Notes: generated by a model not told the origin, from the sequence alone. A stretch of DNA of 36,400 bases from Candidatus Gastranaerophilales bacterium (GCA_944322935.1 CALUQO010000027.1:1-36400); one strand, 5' to 3'; counted from the first letter of the stretch, positions 16,154 to 23,940 are shown. Translations and numbers: made by a program.

Positions 16154-16214
16154 TTTTTAATCCCCTTAGTTGTTGTTCATAGTATAATCAAAATTAACGG
16201 AGATTACAATTTTT

Positions 16215-18002
16215 ATGGAAAAGTTTAAAGAGTTTGCAAATAAGTTTTGTTTAAAAGAACTGGGGATAATATTTATAGTATCTGTAATCCTTTATGTTCT
16301 TTTTTATGCTAAGTTCGATGTCTATTTAATAGATGTGGGCAGAGAAGCCTACCTGCCATGGCAAATTTTAAAAGGACAGGTGTTATATAAAGATATATTC
16401 AATGTCTACGGGCCGTTGGGATATCAGATAAACGCCATTGCCTATGCAATGCTTGGGATAAAAGTCTCAACTTTGTATTTTATGGGCTTTTTAAATTCGC
16501 TTGTTATTCTTTTTGTCACGTTCTATATAGGCAGGTTGTTTACTGATAAAAAAACAGCGATGTGCATATCCGGTTTAACATTGTTTGTTTGTGTTTATTC
16601 AAAAAACTTTTTCAATTTCATATTTGTTTATTCATACAGTGCAGTGTATGCAGTGTCGGGCTTTTTACTGTCGCTGCTTGCTATGTTATTTTATTTAAGG
16701 GATAAAAAGAACCTGTATCTTACATTATCATTTTTCTTTGCGGGTTTTGCATTTGCAAACAAAATAGAATACGTACCATATTTTGCTTTTATATTTGCGT
16801 GTTTGCCGTTTTTGCTCAAAAAGGATTGGAAACGCTATCTTTATTCTTTTGGTGCGTTTATGCTTATGCCTGTAATATCTTTTGGTATTCTATTTATACA
16901 GGGCGTAAGTGTAAAAGATTTGCTGGATGCGGCTGAGTTGATAAAAAAATTGATTAGTGCTCCGGCGACAAATTATTTTTATTACAATTTCGGGTTGTAC
17001 TTTAACCCTCCTTTGGTTTGGGACGGGGTAAGGCTTCTTGCGGCAATGCTCAAGACAGCGATACCTTTTGCTTTAGTGCTGTATGGTATAAATTATTTAT
17101 GCAAAAAGCACTCAGGTAACAAATTTTTATTAATAGGGGCTAATATTTTTATAGTTATTGCATCAATAGCTCTTATCATAAAAAAATACAGCACGCTATA
17201 TAACTTGTATGTCGGAATATTTTCCTGGGTTGGTCTAATTGTTCTTGCAATATTGGTTGTTACGGGAATTTATATTTTCTATGTATTACATAAAAACAAA
17301 TTTGATTTTAACAAACTTGATGCTAAAGATAAAATGTTTTTGTTTATGACAGTTGCATCTATTCTTGTTTCCATGAAAGGATTTTTCTCTATTTTCCTCA
17401 CATGTTATGGAACCTTTAATCTGGCGGCTTTGTTTTTGCCGTTTGTTATATTTTTTGTTTATTATGTACCGAAAGCGTTCAAATTTGTCGACAAAGACGT
17501 ATTTGCCGCGGTTATAAAAAATCTTTGCGTTGCCGTTATGATTGCATTTTTTATTATGACACTGTACAGAATCGGAGAAGGCAAGTTCACGCTGGTAAAA
17601 CAGCCCCGCGGAATGATTTATATGCGCAATATTTACGGAGACCAGAATGAATTAATTGAATTTATCAGAAATAACACCGCAAAAGATGCTAAAGTTGTAA
17701 CAATTCCCGAAGGTGCAATGATTAATTTTCTGGCGGAACGTGATACTGATAACAAATATTATTATCTCATTCCCGGAAATGTAGAGATTTTTGGTAAAGA
17801 AAAAATATTAGAAGATTTTAAAAAGAATCCTCCTGATTATTTTCTTTTGAGTGAACTTTTATATTCAGTTTATAAAAACGGGGCATTTTGTTCTTATACA
17901 AGAAATGTCTGCGATTTTATAAGGTCTGATTATATACCCGTATACGGAACGGAGGCACCTATCGGTTTTACTCTTTACAAATATAAAAAGACAACAAAAT
18001 AG
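16215..18002 (+). CDS. Polytopic GT-C-type glycosyltransferase (PMT/GT39-like)
   Basis: A 595-residue membrane protein with roughly a dozen hydrophobic segments and a C-terminal extracytoplasmic domain of about 110 residues (from about 470). After the first membrane helix comes DVGREAYLPWQILKG (40-54), then LYKDIFNVYGPLGYQ. This is the first-loop pattern seen in PMT/ArnT-like transferases, where an acidic residue in this loop is catalytic. Such enzymes move a sugar from a polyprenyl-phosphate donor to an acceptor on the outer face. ATG 16215 follows GGAG at a rather long spacing. TATAAT at 16183-16188 may be its -10 box. It is divergent from the GT2 gene 61 bases away. Acceptor unknown. Confidence 0.78.
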   Translation: MEKFKEFANKFCLKELGIIFIVSVILYVLFYAKFDVYLIDVGREAYLPWQILKGQVLYKDIFNVYGPLGYQINAIAYAMLGIKVSTLYFMGFLNSLVILFVTFYIGRLFTDKKTAMCISGLTLFVCVYSKNFFNFIFVYSYSAVYAVSGFLLSLLAMLFYLRDKKNLYLTLSFFFAGFAFANKIEYVPYFAFIFACLPFLLKKDWKRYLYSFGAFMLMPVISFGILFIQGVSVKDLLDAAELIKKLISAPATNYFYYNFGLYFNPPLVWDGVRLLAAMLKTAIPFALVLYGINYLCKKHSGNKFLLIGANIFIVIASIALIIKKYSTLYNLYVGIFSWVGLIVLAILVVTGIYIFYVLHKNKFDFNKLDAKDKMFLFMTVASILVSMKGFFSIFLTCYGTFNLAALFLPFVIFFVYYVPKAFKFVDKDVFAAVIKNLCVAVMIAFFIMTLYRIGEGKFTLVKQPRGMIYMRNIYGDQNELIEFIRNNTAKDAKVVTIPEGAMINFLAERDTDNKYYYLIPGNVEIFGKEKILEDFKKNPPDYFLLSELLYSVYKNGAFCSYTRNVCDFIRSDYIPVYGTEAPIGFTLYKYKKTTK

Positions 18003-18006
18003 TTTG

Positions 18007-18044
18007 TATTATACTTTTGTATAATATAGAATGTAAGTATAATA
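18007..18044 (+). promoter_or_regulatory. Candidate operator and promoter of the HxlR gene
   Basis: TATTATAC (18007-18014) and GTATAATA (18019-18026) form a perfect 8-bp inverted repeat around TTTT. A third half-site, GTATAATA, recurs at 18037-18044. TATAAT boxes lie inside the right arm and inside the third site, so a bound protein would cover the promoter. The site is 28 bases before ATG 18072, consistent with autoregulation. Confidence 0.5.
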
Positions 18045-18071
18045 TTGAAACTATTGAAGCGGGTAAAGCTT

Positions 18072-18440
18072 ATGAAGGATATAAAGGACATCAAGAAAAT
18101 AAAGGACATGCCGGAATGCCCTATTGCAACTGTACTGGAGTTGATAGGTAATAAGTGGAAAGTTTTTATCATAAGAGATTTACTTTCTGGCACCAAACGT
18201 TTTGGAGCATTAAAAAAAGCAACAGGTGCTTCGCAAAAATCGTTAGCTGCAAATTTGAGAGAGATGGAAGACGACGGACTTGTTGAACGAAACGTGTTTC
18301 CCGAAGTACCTCCTCGTGTTGAATATACATTGAGTGACATAGGTTATTCACTTGCTGCGGTTATTGAACCAATGGCGCAATGGGGAAGTGCCTATAAGGA
18401 ATATTGCAGTTTAAAGTTAAAAAAAGATAAAAAAATTTAA
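18072..18440 (+). CDS. HxlR-family winged-helix transcription regulator
   Basis: A 122-residue DNA-binding regulator. The family signature is clear: CPIATVLELIGNKWKV (16-31) with the conserved N-terminal cysteine (Cys16, used in redox or aldehyde sensing in YodB/HypR-type members), then IIRDLLSG, RFGALKKATGASQKSLAANLREME (recognition helix region), and a wing ending PRVEYTLSDIGYSL. ATG 18072 is chosen. A TTG at 18045 would add nine residues, but that extends toward the operator. Its ribosome site is weak. The neighbours are glycosyltransferases (16215-18002 and 18538-19512). No oxidoreductase, the usual HxlR target, is adjacent, so its target is unclear apart from itself. Confidence 0.88.
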   Translation: MKDIKDIKKIKDMPECPIATVLELIGNKWKVFIIRDLLSGTKRFGALKKATGASQKSLAANLREMEDDGLVERNVFPEVPPRVEYTLSDIGYSLAAVIEPMAQWGSAYKEYCSLKLKKDKKI

Positions 18441-18537
18441 GCATAATAACTATAATGCTTTATTGACTATTGAAATTTTACTTTTTTATACAATAAAATG
18501 TAGAAAGATGGCAATATGAACAATTTTTAGAATTTTT

Positions 18538-19512
18538 ATGATAAATACGGATAAAAAAATTTTTTTGATAATCAATCTTTCTTTTTTGGGTGATGTACTT
18601 TTAACAAATGCATTGTGTCAAAACATCAAAAAGAATTATCCTGACTCAAAAATTGTTTTTTGTGTAAATAAAACTTTCTATGAGGCAGCTAAATATCAAG
18701 CATGTGTTGACGATGTTATTTGTATGGATAAAAGAGGAAAACACAGCGGAATTTTAGGATTGATAAGATTTGCGCTCAACTGTCCGTATCGCAATAAAAT
18801 AGATACTGCTTTTATAATTTATGCAAATGACAGAGGTATAATACTTTCTAAACTATTAGGCTGCAAAAACAGAATATCCGGGTCTAAAAATATTACACAA
18901 TACCTGCTGACGGATAATTTTTTTGATTTTGAGGATTTTAAAAACATGCAGGATATAAATGCAAGTTTTATAAAGTCCTTAACCGGCACAAAAGCGGAGA
19001 TTCTGCCTATAAAATACAATCCTTTAAATGAGAAAGATATCTTTATAGAAAAGTTGGCATATCTTTATAAAGATAAAGAAATAGTCGCTCTTTGTGCAAC
19101 CAGCAAAAATAAAGAAAAAGATATGCCTCCTGAAACCGGAGCCCAAATTGTTGAAAAATTAACCAACGAGGGCAAAACCGTTTTTTATGTCGGTGCCGGT
19201 AAGGAGGCCAGAATTTTTGCAGATAATATGAAAAAGTTCGGGTGTGTAAATTTTGTTGATTTGACCAATGTTACCACAATAAACCGGCTTGCACGTATTT
19301 TAAAACTGTGTAATGGCTTAATAAGTGTGGACACAGGCACAATGCATCTTGCCTGTGCGCTTGGCGTGCCTGTTGCTTGTATTTTTTACAAAACTGATAC
19401 AATAGAAAGATGGGCACCGAGAGATTTTCTTTATAAATCGGTTCTGATAGACAGAGATTATGGAGCACAATACATTTGTGAGCGCTTTAATGATTTGGTT
19501 TCAAAAGTATAA
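18538..19512 (+). CDS. Family 9 glycosyltransferase (ADP-heptose:LPS heptosyltransferase-like)
   Basis: A GT-B fold enzyme of the GT9 family that adds heptose or a related sugar to the lipopolysaccharide core on the cytosolic face of the inner membrane. Signatures are the N-terminal LSFLGDVLLTNAL (15-27), which contains the GD(xx)L motif used in acceptor activation, and the donor-binding SVDTGTMHLACALGVP motif in the C-terminal half (near 265-280). Length 324 is typical. ATG 18538 has no obvious Shine-Dalgarno, and TAGAAT ends only four bases before it. It is 97 bases after the HxlR gene. Its presence supports an outer membrane bearing LPS. Confidence 0.85.
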   Translation: MINTDKKIFLIINLSFLGDVLLTNALCQNIKKNYPDSKIVFCVNKTFYEAAKYQACVDDVICMDKRGKHSGILGLIRFALNCPYRNKIDTAFIIYANDRGIILSKLLGCKNRISGSKNITQYLLTDNFFDFEDFKNMQDINASFIKSLTGTKAEILPIKYNPLNEKDIFIEKLAYLYKDKEIVALCATSKNKEKDMPPETGAQIVEKLTNEGKTVFYVGAGKEARIFADNMKKFGCVNFVDLTNVTTINRLARILKLCNGLISVDTGTMHLACALGVPVACIFYKTDTIERWAPRDFLYKSVLIDRDYGAQYICERFNDLVSKV

Positions 19513-19515
19513 CGA

Positions 19516-20388
19516 CTAAATAATTTTAGTTTTCAATTCTTGTTCCAGCTTCTCAATTTGGGCAAGAAATGTTTTTTGCGTGTCGGGGAATATGCCCAGC
19601 ATATTTTTTTGCTGAACAATATCTTTAAGCTTTTTTTCTAAATCATGTACAAATGTTTGTGCTTCTTTATATTGCTGATTTGTTAAAGTTATATCTTTAA
19701 CGGTTTTTAAACCAGTATCAATATTTCGCAGTCCTTTTTTGTTTATTGTGTCCGTTTTCAAAAGTTCCAAAAAACTAAGAGTGATTTTGCTCAAAAGTGA
19801 TTCTGCTTCTTTAGTATTTTTTGTACTATTGTATAGCTGAATAAATGCATCATTGATTAAAAAGTGTTTGTATCCCGGTTTGTTCGGATAAAAATCTATC
19901 GGGGTTAAATTACCGCTTGTTTTGTCAAAAAGCGTATTTTTTCCGCCAATGTCATGGCGCATGCCCTTTAATGATGCATTGTATATGTATTTTAAATAGT
20001 CTGTAATTTTGTTATGTTTAAATTCACTTTGGCTGAATTGGTTTTTTATTTGTTCACCCGGTACAAAGTATAATATGTCAATATCATTTCCGATTTTGGC
20101 TTTGATATGGTTTATTCTGTCAGCCTCGCTTATATTCAGGTTAAGCGGACGAAATAAAATTTGTTTTAAATCTTTATTGTTTTTAACTTTTATTACATAG
20201 TTGGTGTTTAAAATCCTGTGTACACTACCCTGTGCGCCTTTTGACATAAATTCGAACGTGTCTTTAATCGTGTCCGGTTTGTATTTAAGCCCGCCGGCTT
20301 TGATTGCAGCATAAGATTTAACAAAGCCCTCCGGCATTTGTAAAGGTGGTTTTATTATGCAATTTTTGAGCAAATTTATATTCAACAT
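19516..20388 (-). CDS. Divergent protein-kinase-like protein
   Basis: No named family recognised, but the 290-residue product shows the main kinase motifs in the right order and spacing: a Gly-rich loop SKGAQGSV (49-56), the ATP-contacting lysine in VIKV (Lys67), a possible helix-C glutamate (Glu88), a hinge-like ILYFVPGEQI (105-114), a catalytic loop HDIGGKN (His145, Asp146, Asn151, where Asp-x4-Asn is canonical), and the metal-binding Asp in IDF (Asp165-Phe166). Residues 175-290 form a helical, Lys-rich tail with coiled-coil character. There is no signal peptide. Protein, small-molecule or aminoglycoside-like substrates are all possible. ATG 20388 lacks a ribosome site. It is divergent from the MBL-fold gene across a palindromic spacer. 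Confidence 0.65.
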   Translation of the reverse strand: MLNINLLKNCIIKPPLQMPEGFVKSYAAIKAGGLKYKPDTIKDTFEFMSKGAQGSVHRILNTNYVIKVKNNKDLKQILFRPLNLNISEADRINHIKAKIGNDIDILYFVPGEQIKNQFSQSEFKHNKITDYLKYIYNASLKGMRHDIGGKNTLFDKTSGNLTPIDFYPNKPGYKHFLINDAFIQLYNSTKNTKEAESLLSKITLSFLELLKTDTINKKGLRNIDTGLKTVKDITLTNQQYKEAQTFVHDLEKKLKDIVQQKNMLGIFPDTQKTFLAQIEKLEQELKTKII

Positions 20389-20399
20389 AATTAATACAC

Positions 20400-20413
20400 A
20401 CGTTTATAAACGT
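20400..20413. promoter_or_regulatory. Perfect 14-bp palindrome between divergent genes
   Basis: ACGTTTATAAACGT is its own reverse complement. It lies 11 bases upstream of the kinase-like gene start and about 70 bases upstream of the MBL-fold gene, so it could be an operator for one or both. Confidence 0.4.
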
Positions 20414-20429
20414 AAACCCAGTTTTATAT

Positions 20430-20459
20430 TTGCTTAATTGTTGGATTTAAAGTTATAAT
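20430..20459 (+). promoter_or_regulatory. Candidate promoter of the MBL-fold gene
   Basis: TTGCTT (20430-20435) is followed after 18 bases by a consensus TATAAT (20454-20459), 24 bases before ATG 20484. A CGGAG ribosome site lies between. Confidence 0.45.
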
Positions 20460-20483
20460 TTTTTACAAATACACGGAGTACTT

Positions 20484-21287
20484 ATGAAAATTACTGTTCT
20501 GGTTGATAATAACACAATTACAGACAAATATTTTTACGGCGAGCCTGCTTTGTCTTTATATATAGAAACAGCGCATAAAAAGATACTTTTTGACTGTGGA
20601 TATTCGGATATTTTTATAAAAAATGCGATGAAATCTGGTATTAATTTAAACAATATTGACTGCATAGTTATGTCACACGGGCATGATGACCATAGCGGCG
20701 GGTTAAAATATTTTGCGGATATTTTAAAAGAAAAAAATGAAAAAACAGCTCTTGTAGTTGCCGGTGTTGAATTTTTTAATAAGAGAAAGGACGAAACCGG
20801 TAATTTTGGCTGCCCGTATTCTCAGTCAGAAATTGAACGGTTTTTGGATGTAAAAATTTCTCAAACTCCGCTCTGGATAGATGATATTGTGTTTTTGGGC
20901 AAAATTCCACGTAAAAATAATTTTGAAGGTTTAACTGCTTGTGGTGTTTCTGATAACAAACCTGACTATGTGCCTGAAGACAGTGCTCTGGTCGTAAAAT
21001 TATCTGACGGATTGGTTATAGTTACTGGATGTTCACATTCCGGTATAGTAAATATTTGTGAGTATGCCAAAGCAGTCTGTAATACCGATAGGATAATATC
21101 AATTATCGGCGGTCTGCATTTAAAAGATGCATCTGATGATATTATTGAAAAAACTAAAGAATATCTGAAAAATTTAAAGTTGGAGTCTTTGTATGCCTGC
21201 CATTGTACAGGGTTGAAAGCACAGTGCAGTTTGAGCACCGCAATCAACCTGCAAGAAACAGGCAGCGGGTTAGTTTTAGAATTTTAA
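20484..21287 (+). CDS. MBL-fold metallohydrolase (dihydropterin-ribofuranosyl-aminobenzene phosphate synthase-like)
   Basis: A 267-residue metallo-beta-lactamase-fold protein. Metal ligands are visible as SHGHDDHSGG (64-73: His65, His67, Asp69, His70), GCSHSGI (182-188, His185) and the distal IGGLHL (His212). The GCSHSG and GGLHL pair is typical of the branch annotated as 7,8-dihydropterin-6-methyl-4-(beta-D-ribofuranosyl)-aminobenzene-5'-phosphate synthase-like, named from methanogen work. In bacteria its substrate is usually unknown, so a general hydrolase call is safest. ATG 20484 has CGGAG five bases upstream. It stands alone, with its stop only seven bases from the convergent secreted-protein gene. 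Confidence 0.85.
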   Translation: MKITVLVDNNTITDKYFYGEPALSLYIETAHKKILFDCGYSDIFIKNAMKSGINLNNIDCIVMSHGHDDHSGGLKYFADILKEKNEKTALVVAGVEFFNKRKDETGNFGCPYSQSEIERFLDVKISQTPLWIDDIVFLGKIPRKNNFEGLTACGVSDNKPDYVPEDSALVVKLSDGLVIVTGCSHSGIVNICEYAKAVCNTDRIISIIGGLHLKDASDDIIEKTKEYLKNLKLESLYACHCTGLKAQCSLSTAINLQETGSGLVLEF

Positions 21288-21294
21288 ATTTGAA

Positions 21295-21945
21295 TTAAAA
21301 CAGCGAGCTTGTTTTTACATGTATAAATAATGCAGTGTATAATTTGCCTCTGCTGCCAAAGTGAGAATATATGAAGGTTCTCGGACGTATTGTGGAAAAC
21401 AATGCTCTAAAGAGGGTTTTTTCATTTTTGTAGTTTTCAAAAAAGTATTTGTAAAAATCAAGGTCTGTATCGTTTACAAGCAGATAATTCTTTTTAGAAA
21501 ATAAAGGCTTGTATAATGTGATTTCATTGTTTTTAAATTCAGAAATTTTTACAAATTCAACGTCAGGGAAAAATTCTTTTAAATCATCTGTTGAAAGTTC
21601 TTTGCCTTGGAATTTTTGACCGTCATAAGTCATATTGAAAAATTTTAAAGTATGGTGGTTATAGCCGATAAGCTTGCCGTCATATATAAATTCAAAAGTT
21701 GAATTGGCAGGGATTTTGGTATGATTGTATTCATATTCCGAAAAACTGCCTGTACCGGATGTTACATATCTTGTGAAAGTATAACAGTTGTTTTTTAATT
21801 CTCTGGACCATACATTTTGCTGAGGGCAATAGCTTATTTGATCCTGTGTTTTTATACTATTGGAAAATTTATCACTAAAATCATAAGCATATACTGTATT
21901 GCAACATAACAAAAAAGCTAATAGTACAGAAAATCTTTTTAACAT
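21295..21945 (-). CDS. Secreted protein of unknown function
   Basis: Family not recognised. From ATG 21945 it is 216 residues with a signal peptide (LKRFSVLLAFLLCCNTVYA, cut near residue 20) and a mature domain rich in aromatic residues, probably beta-structured. Cysteines at about 40 and 54 of the mature region could form a disulfide. The longer frame from GTG 21954 adds three residues only. AAAGGTGATTAAT before ATG 21945 supports the shorter start. It is convergent with the MBL-fold gene and divergent from marR. The Cys-Cys near residue 14-15 is not a clean lipobox, so a soluble periplasmic or exported protein is the better guess. Confidence 0.7.
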   Translation of the reverse strand: MLKRFSVLLAFLLCCNTVYAYDFSDKFSNSIKTQDQISYCPQQNVWSRELKNNCYTFTRYVTSGTGSFSEYEYNHTKIPANSTFEFIYDGKLIGYNHHTLKFFNMTYDGQKFQGKELSTDDLKEFFPDVEFVKISEFKNNEITLYKPLFSKKNYLLVNDTDLDFYKYFFENYKNEKTLFRALFSTIRPRTFIYSHFGSRGKLYTALFIHVKTSSLF

Positions 21946-22003
21946 ATTAATCACCTTTCACTTTTAAATATAAGAATAATTATATGAAATAAATAATTAC
22001 ATG

Positions 22004-22032
22004 TTGATAATAGTTAGATATCGAACTATAAT
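22004..22032 (+). promoter_or_regulatory. Promoter of marR with built-in operator; likely leaderless
   Basis: TTGATA (22004-22009), exactly 17 bases, then consensus TATAAT (22027-22032). Only six bases separate the -10 box from ATG 22039, so transcription should begin at or next to the start codon. No Shine-Dalgarno is present. The spacer is filled by the palindrome at 22010-22029. Confidence 0.7.
22010..22029. promoter_or_regulatory. MarR operator candidate, site 1
   Basis: ATAGTTAGATATCGAACTAT is a 20-base palindrome, imperfect only at one symmetric pair. It occupies the spacer between -35 and -10 of the marR promoter. A near-identical copy lies at 22479-22498, before the cupin gene. Confidence 0.7.
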
Positions 22033-22038
22033 AAAATT

Positions 22039-22464
22039 ATGAAAAAAAATAATGCATTATATTTAATCTCAAGAATACGAGAAGCCGCTAATAAGTTTAT
22101 AGTACAGGAACTTGAGGCAAACGGGCTAAAAGGCGTTGTGCCTTCACACGGCGATATTCTTGTTGTGCTATATGGTTGTGATAAATGTACGATGAAAGAG
22201 CTGGCGCAAAAAATCCACAGGACAAAGGCGACTTTGACGGTTCTTGTTGATAAATTAATTGCATTAAAACTTATAGAAAAAGAAAAATCCCCACAGGATA
22301 ACAGAGTTACATATATAAGACTTACTCCATTGGGGCAGTCTTATAAAGGGATTTTTGAAAAAATTTCCGATGAGTTGAATAACAAGTTATTTAAGGGGTT
22401 TTCTGATGATGAAACTAAAAATCTTGTTGAACTTTTACAAAAAACAAGAGCCAATATAGAGTAA
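22039..22464 (+). CDS. MarR-family transcription regulator
   Basis: A 141-residue winged-helix regulator that binds DNA as a dimer and usually represses its own gene and a neighbour until a ligand or oxidant releases it. The order is typical: N-terminal dimer helix (1-30), helix-turn-helix MKELAQKIHRTKATLTVLVDKL in two parts near 56-77, then a wing with SPQDNRVTYIRLTPLG (96-111) containing the conserved Asp-Asn-Arg, and a C-terminal dimer helix. Two cysteines (CDKC, about 51-54) just before the HTH might sense oxidants or metal. Twin palindromes flank the gene, one in its own promoter and one before the cupin gene 54 bases downstream, which is strong context for autoregulation and control of the cupin. 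Confidence 0.9.
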   Translation: MKKNNALYLISRIREAANKFIVQELEANGLKGVVPSHGDILVVLYGCDKCTMKELAQKIHRTKATLTVLVDKLIALKLIEKEKSPQDNRVTYIRLTPLGQSYKGIFEKISDELNNKLFKGFSDDETKNLVELLQKTRANIE

Positions 22465-22478
22465 AATTTTTTACCTAA

Positions 22479-22498
22479 ATAGTTAGATATCTAATTAT
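22479..22498. promoter_or_regulatory. MarR operator candidate, site 2
   Basis: ATAGTTAGATATCTAATTAT matches site 1 at 18 of 20 positions and is also a near-perfect palindrome. It lies 20 bases before the cupin start codon, upstream of its AAAGGAG ribosome site. A weak TTTACC/AATTAT promoter (22470-22498) would overlap it. Confidence 0.65.
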
Positions 22499-22518
22499 TT
22501 TAACGAAAGGAGAGAACA

Positions 22519-22983
22519 ATGAACACACAATTTGAAATTGCAAAGGAATCAAAACAACCGCAAAATACGGCAGAGGGTAAAAACTTTAAAAAAGTTGACC
22601 TTGGCGGGTTTACGGATTTTGGCAAATATATTATGGAAAACAAAGAACTGAATATGAAAAATGAGGGCAAACTGTTTTTGCATGATTTGCTTAATCTGAC
22701 AGGTTGCGAGATATCAATTAATTATGCTCCCGTCGGTTATAAGGTTCCTTTTAAACACACTCACAAGCAAAATGAAGAAGTTTATATAATCTTAAAAGGC
22801 AAGGGCGTGTTTGAAATCGACGGTGAAAAAATGGATATTCAAGAGGGTTCTGTTTTGAGGGTAGCTCCTGACGGTGTACGCACAATGGAAAATACTTCTG
22901 ATTCGGAAATGATTTTTATGGTAATTCAAACAAAAACAAATTCTCTTGAGCAATTTACGCTTACAGATGCACAGATTGTTTAG
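22519..22983 (+). CDS. Single-domain cupin protein
   Basis: A 154-residue protein with a cupin_2 beta-barrel in its C-terminal two thirds. Motif 1 is recognisable as PFKHTHKQNEEVYIILKGKG (76-95), giving metal ligands His79, His81 and Glu86. Motif 2 around LRVAPDGVRTMENTSD (114-129) has no clear His, so metal binding may rest on motif 1. Such cupins may be isomerases, dioxygenases or stress-related quercetinase-like proteins, and substrate cannot be read here. AAAGGAGAGAACA gives a strong ribosome site. It follows marR in the same direction and has its own MarR-like operator, so it is the likely regulated target. Confidence 0.82.
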   Translation: MNTQFEIAKESKQPQNTAEGKNFKKVDLGGFTDFGKYIMENKELNMKNEGKLFLHDLLNLTGCEISINYAPVGYKVPFKHTHKQNEEVYIILKGKGVFEIDGEKMDIQEGSVLRVAPDGVRTMENTSDSEMIFMVIQTKTNSLEQFTLTDAQIV

Positions 22984-22993
22984 ATTCAGCTAA

Positions 22994-23028
22994 CCGCAGT
23001 CGGGCAATATTAAATTGCCTGACTGCGG
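22994..23028 (+). terminator. Strong hairpin after the cupin gene
   Basis: A 15-bp stem: 22994-23008 pairs with 23014-23028, with a single G-U pair. It begins 10 bases after the cupin stop. The downstream tract is A/T-rich but has no clear U-run, so termination or mRNA 3'-end protection are both possible. Confidence 0.6.
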
Positions 23029-23080
23029 AATTAAAATACATATTTGCAAAAAGTTAAGCGCGCATGATAATATTAAGATT

Positions 23081-23929
23081 ATGAAGAAAAATTTTATTAA
23101 TCTCATTGTAATGACTCTTGGTGCGCTTATTGCCGCTTTTGCTCTTGAATGTTTTTTGATTCCAAACAAAATTATTGACGGTGGTATTCTAGGTATTGCC
23201 ATTATGACAAATTACAAAACGAGCTTTGCCCTAGGTTGGTGTATTTTTCTGTTAAACCTGCCATTCTTATTCCTTGCTTTAAATAAAATGGGCAAACTGT
23301 TTGTTGCCTTCACTTTTTATGCCGTAACCGTACTGTCATTAGGGGTTTCCTTCATACCGGTATGGCTTTCTCACAAACATGTATCGGATCCATTTTTGGC
23401 CTGCATATTCGGCGGTTTGATACTTGGGGCAGGTGTTGGGCTTGTTTTAAGAAGCAATGCTTCGCTTGATGGAACAGAAATTCTATCGATTAGTTTGTCA
23501 AAAAAATGGGGATTTTCTGTTGGTGAAATAATAATGTTCTTTAACCTGTTTATATTTACTGCTGCAGGTTTTGTATACAGTGACTGGCGCAGCTCAATGT
23601 ATTCAATGATATCTTATTTCATTGCATACAGGGTTATTGATATAGTTTTAGAAGGTTTAAATGAATCTAAGTCTGTAAGAATCATCACCGAAAAGCACAC
23701 TGACATTGGCAATGCTATTATGGAAAGCTTTGATGTGAGTGTAACATATCTAAAAGCACGCGGCGGATATTCCGGTGCAGAAAAGAAAATTATATTCTGC
23801 GTAATAAACAGAATGGAGATAGCCAGACTTAAACAACTCGTCAAATCCGTAGATGAATCCGCATTTATTACGATAGAAAATGTACACGAAGTCGACGGCG
23901 GACGTATTAAAAAACACGATTTATACTAA
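23081..23929 (+). CDS. YitT-family membrane protein (DUF161/DUF2179)
   Basis: A 282-residue inner-membrane protein. Five or six hydrophobic helices (about 5-25, 30-50, 55-75, 80-100, 110-130, 150-170) form the YitT (DUF161) part, with the family-typical LIPNKIIDGGILGIAI and SNASLDGTEILS segments. A cytosolic DUF2179 domain (about 195-275) follows, with TYLKARGGYSGAEKKI and a VDESAF motif. The family's function is unknown, and transport has been proposed for related proteins. ATG 23081 is preferred over a TTG at 23015, which lies inside the hairpin. TTTGCA (23043-23048), 17 bases, GATAAT (23066-23071) lies only 9 bases before the ATG and there is no ribosome site, so a near-leaderless transcript is likely. 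Confidence 0.85.
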   Translation: MKKNFINLIVMTLGALIAAFALECFLIPNKIIDGGILGIAIMTNYKTSFALGWCIFLLNLPFLFLALNKMGKLFVAFTFYAVTVLSLGVSFIPVWLSHKHVSDPFLACIFGGLILGAGVGLVLRSNASLDGTEILSISLSKKWGFSVGEIIMFFNLFIFTAAGFVYSDWRSSMYSMISYFIAYRVIDIVLEGLNESKSVRIITEKHTDIGNAIMESFDVSVTYLKARGGYSGAEKKIIFCVINRMEIARLKQLVKSVDESAFITIENVHEVDGGRIKKHDLY

Positions 23930-23940
23930 ACAGTTTTTTA

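Noticed and set aside
23015-23080. Longer TTG start for the YitT-family protein
   Set aside because: It lies in the right arm of a 15-bp hairpin and adds a polar extension before the first membrane helix. ATG 23081 begins directly at the conserved N-terminus.
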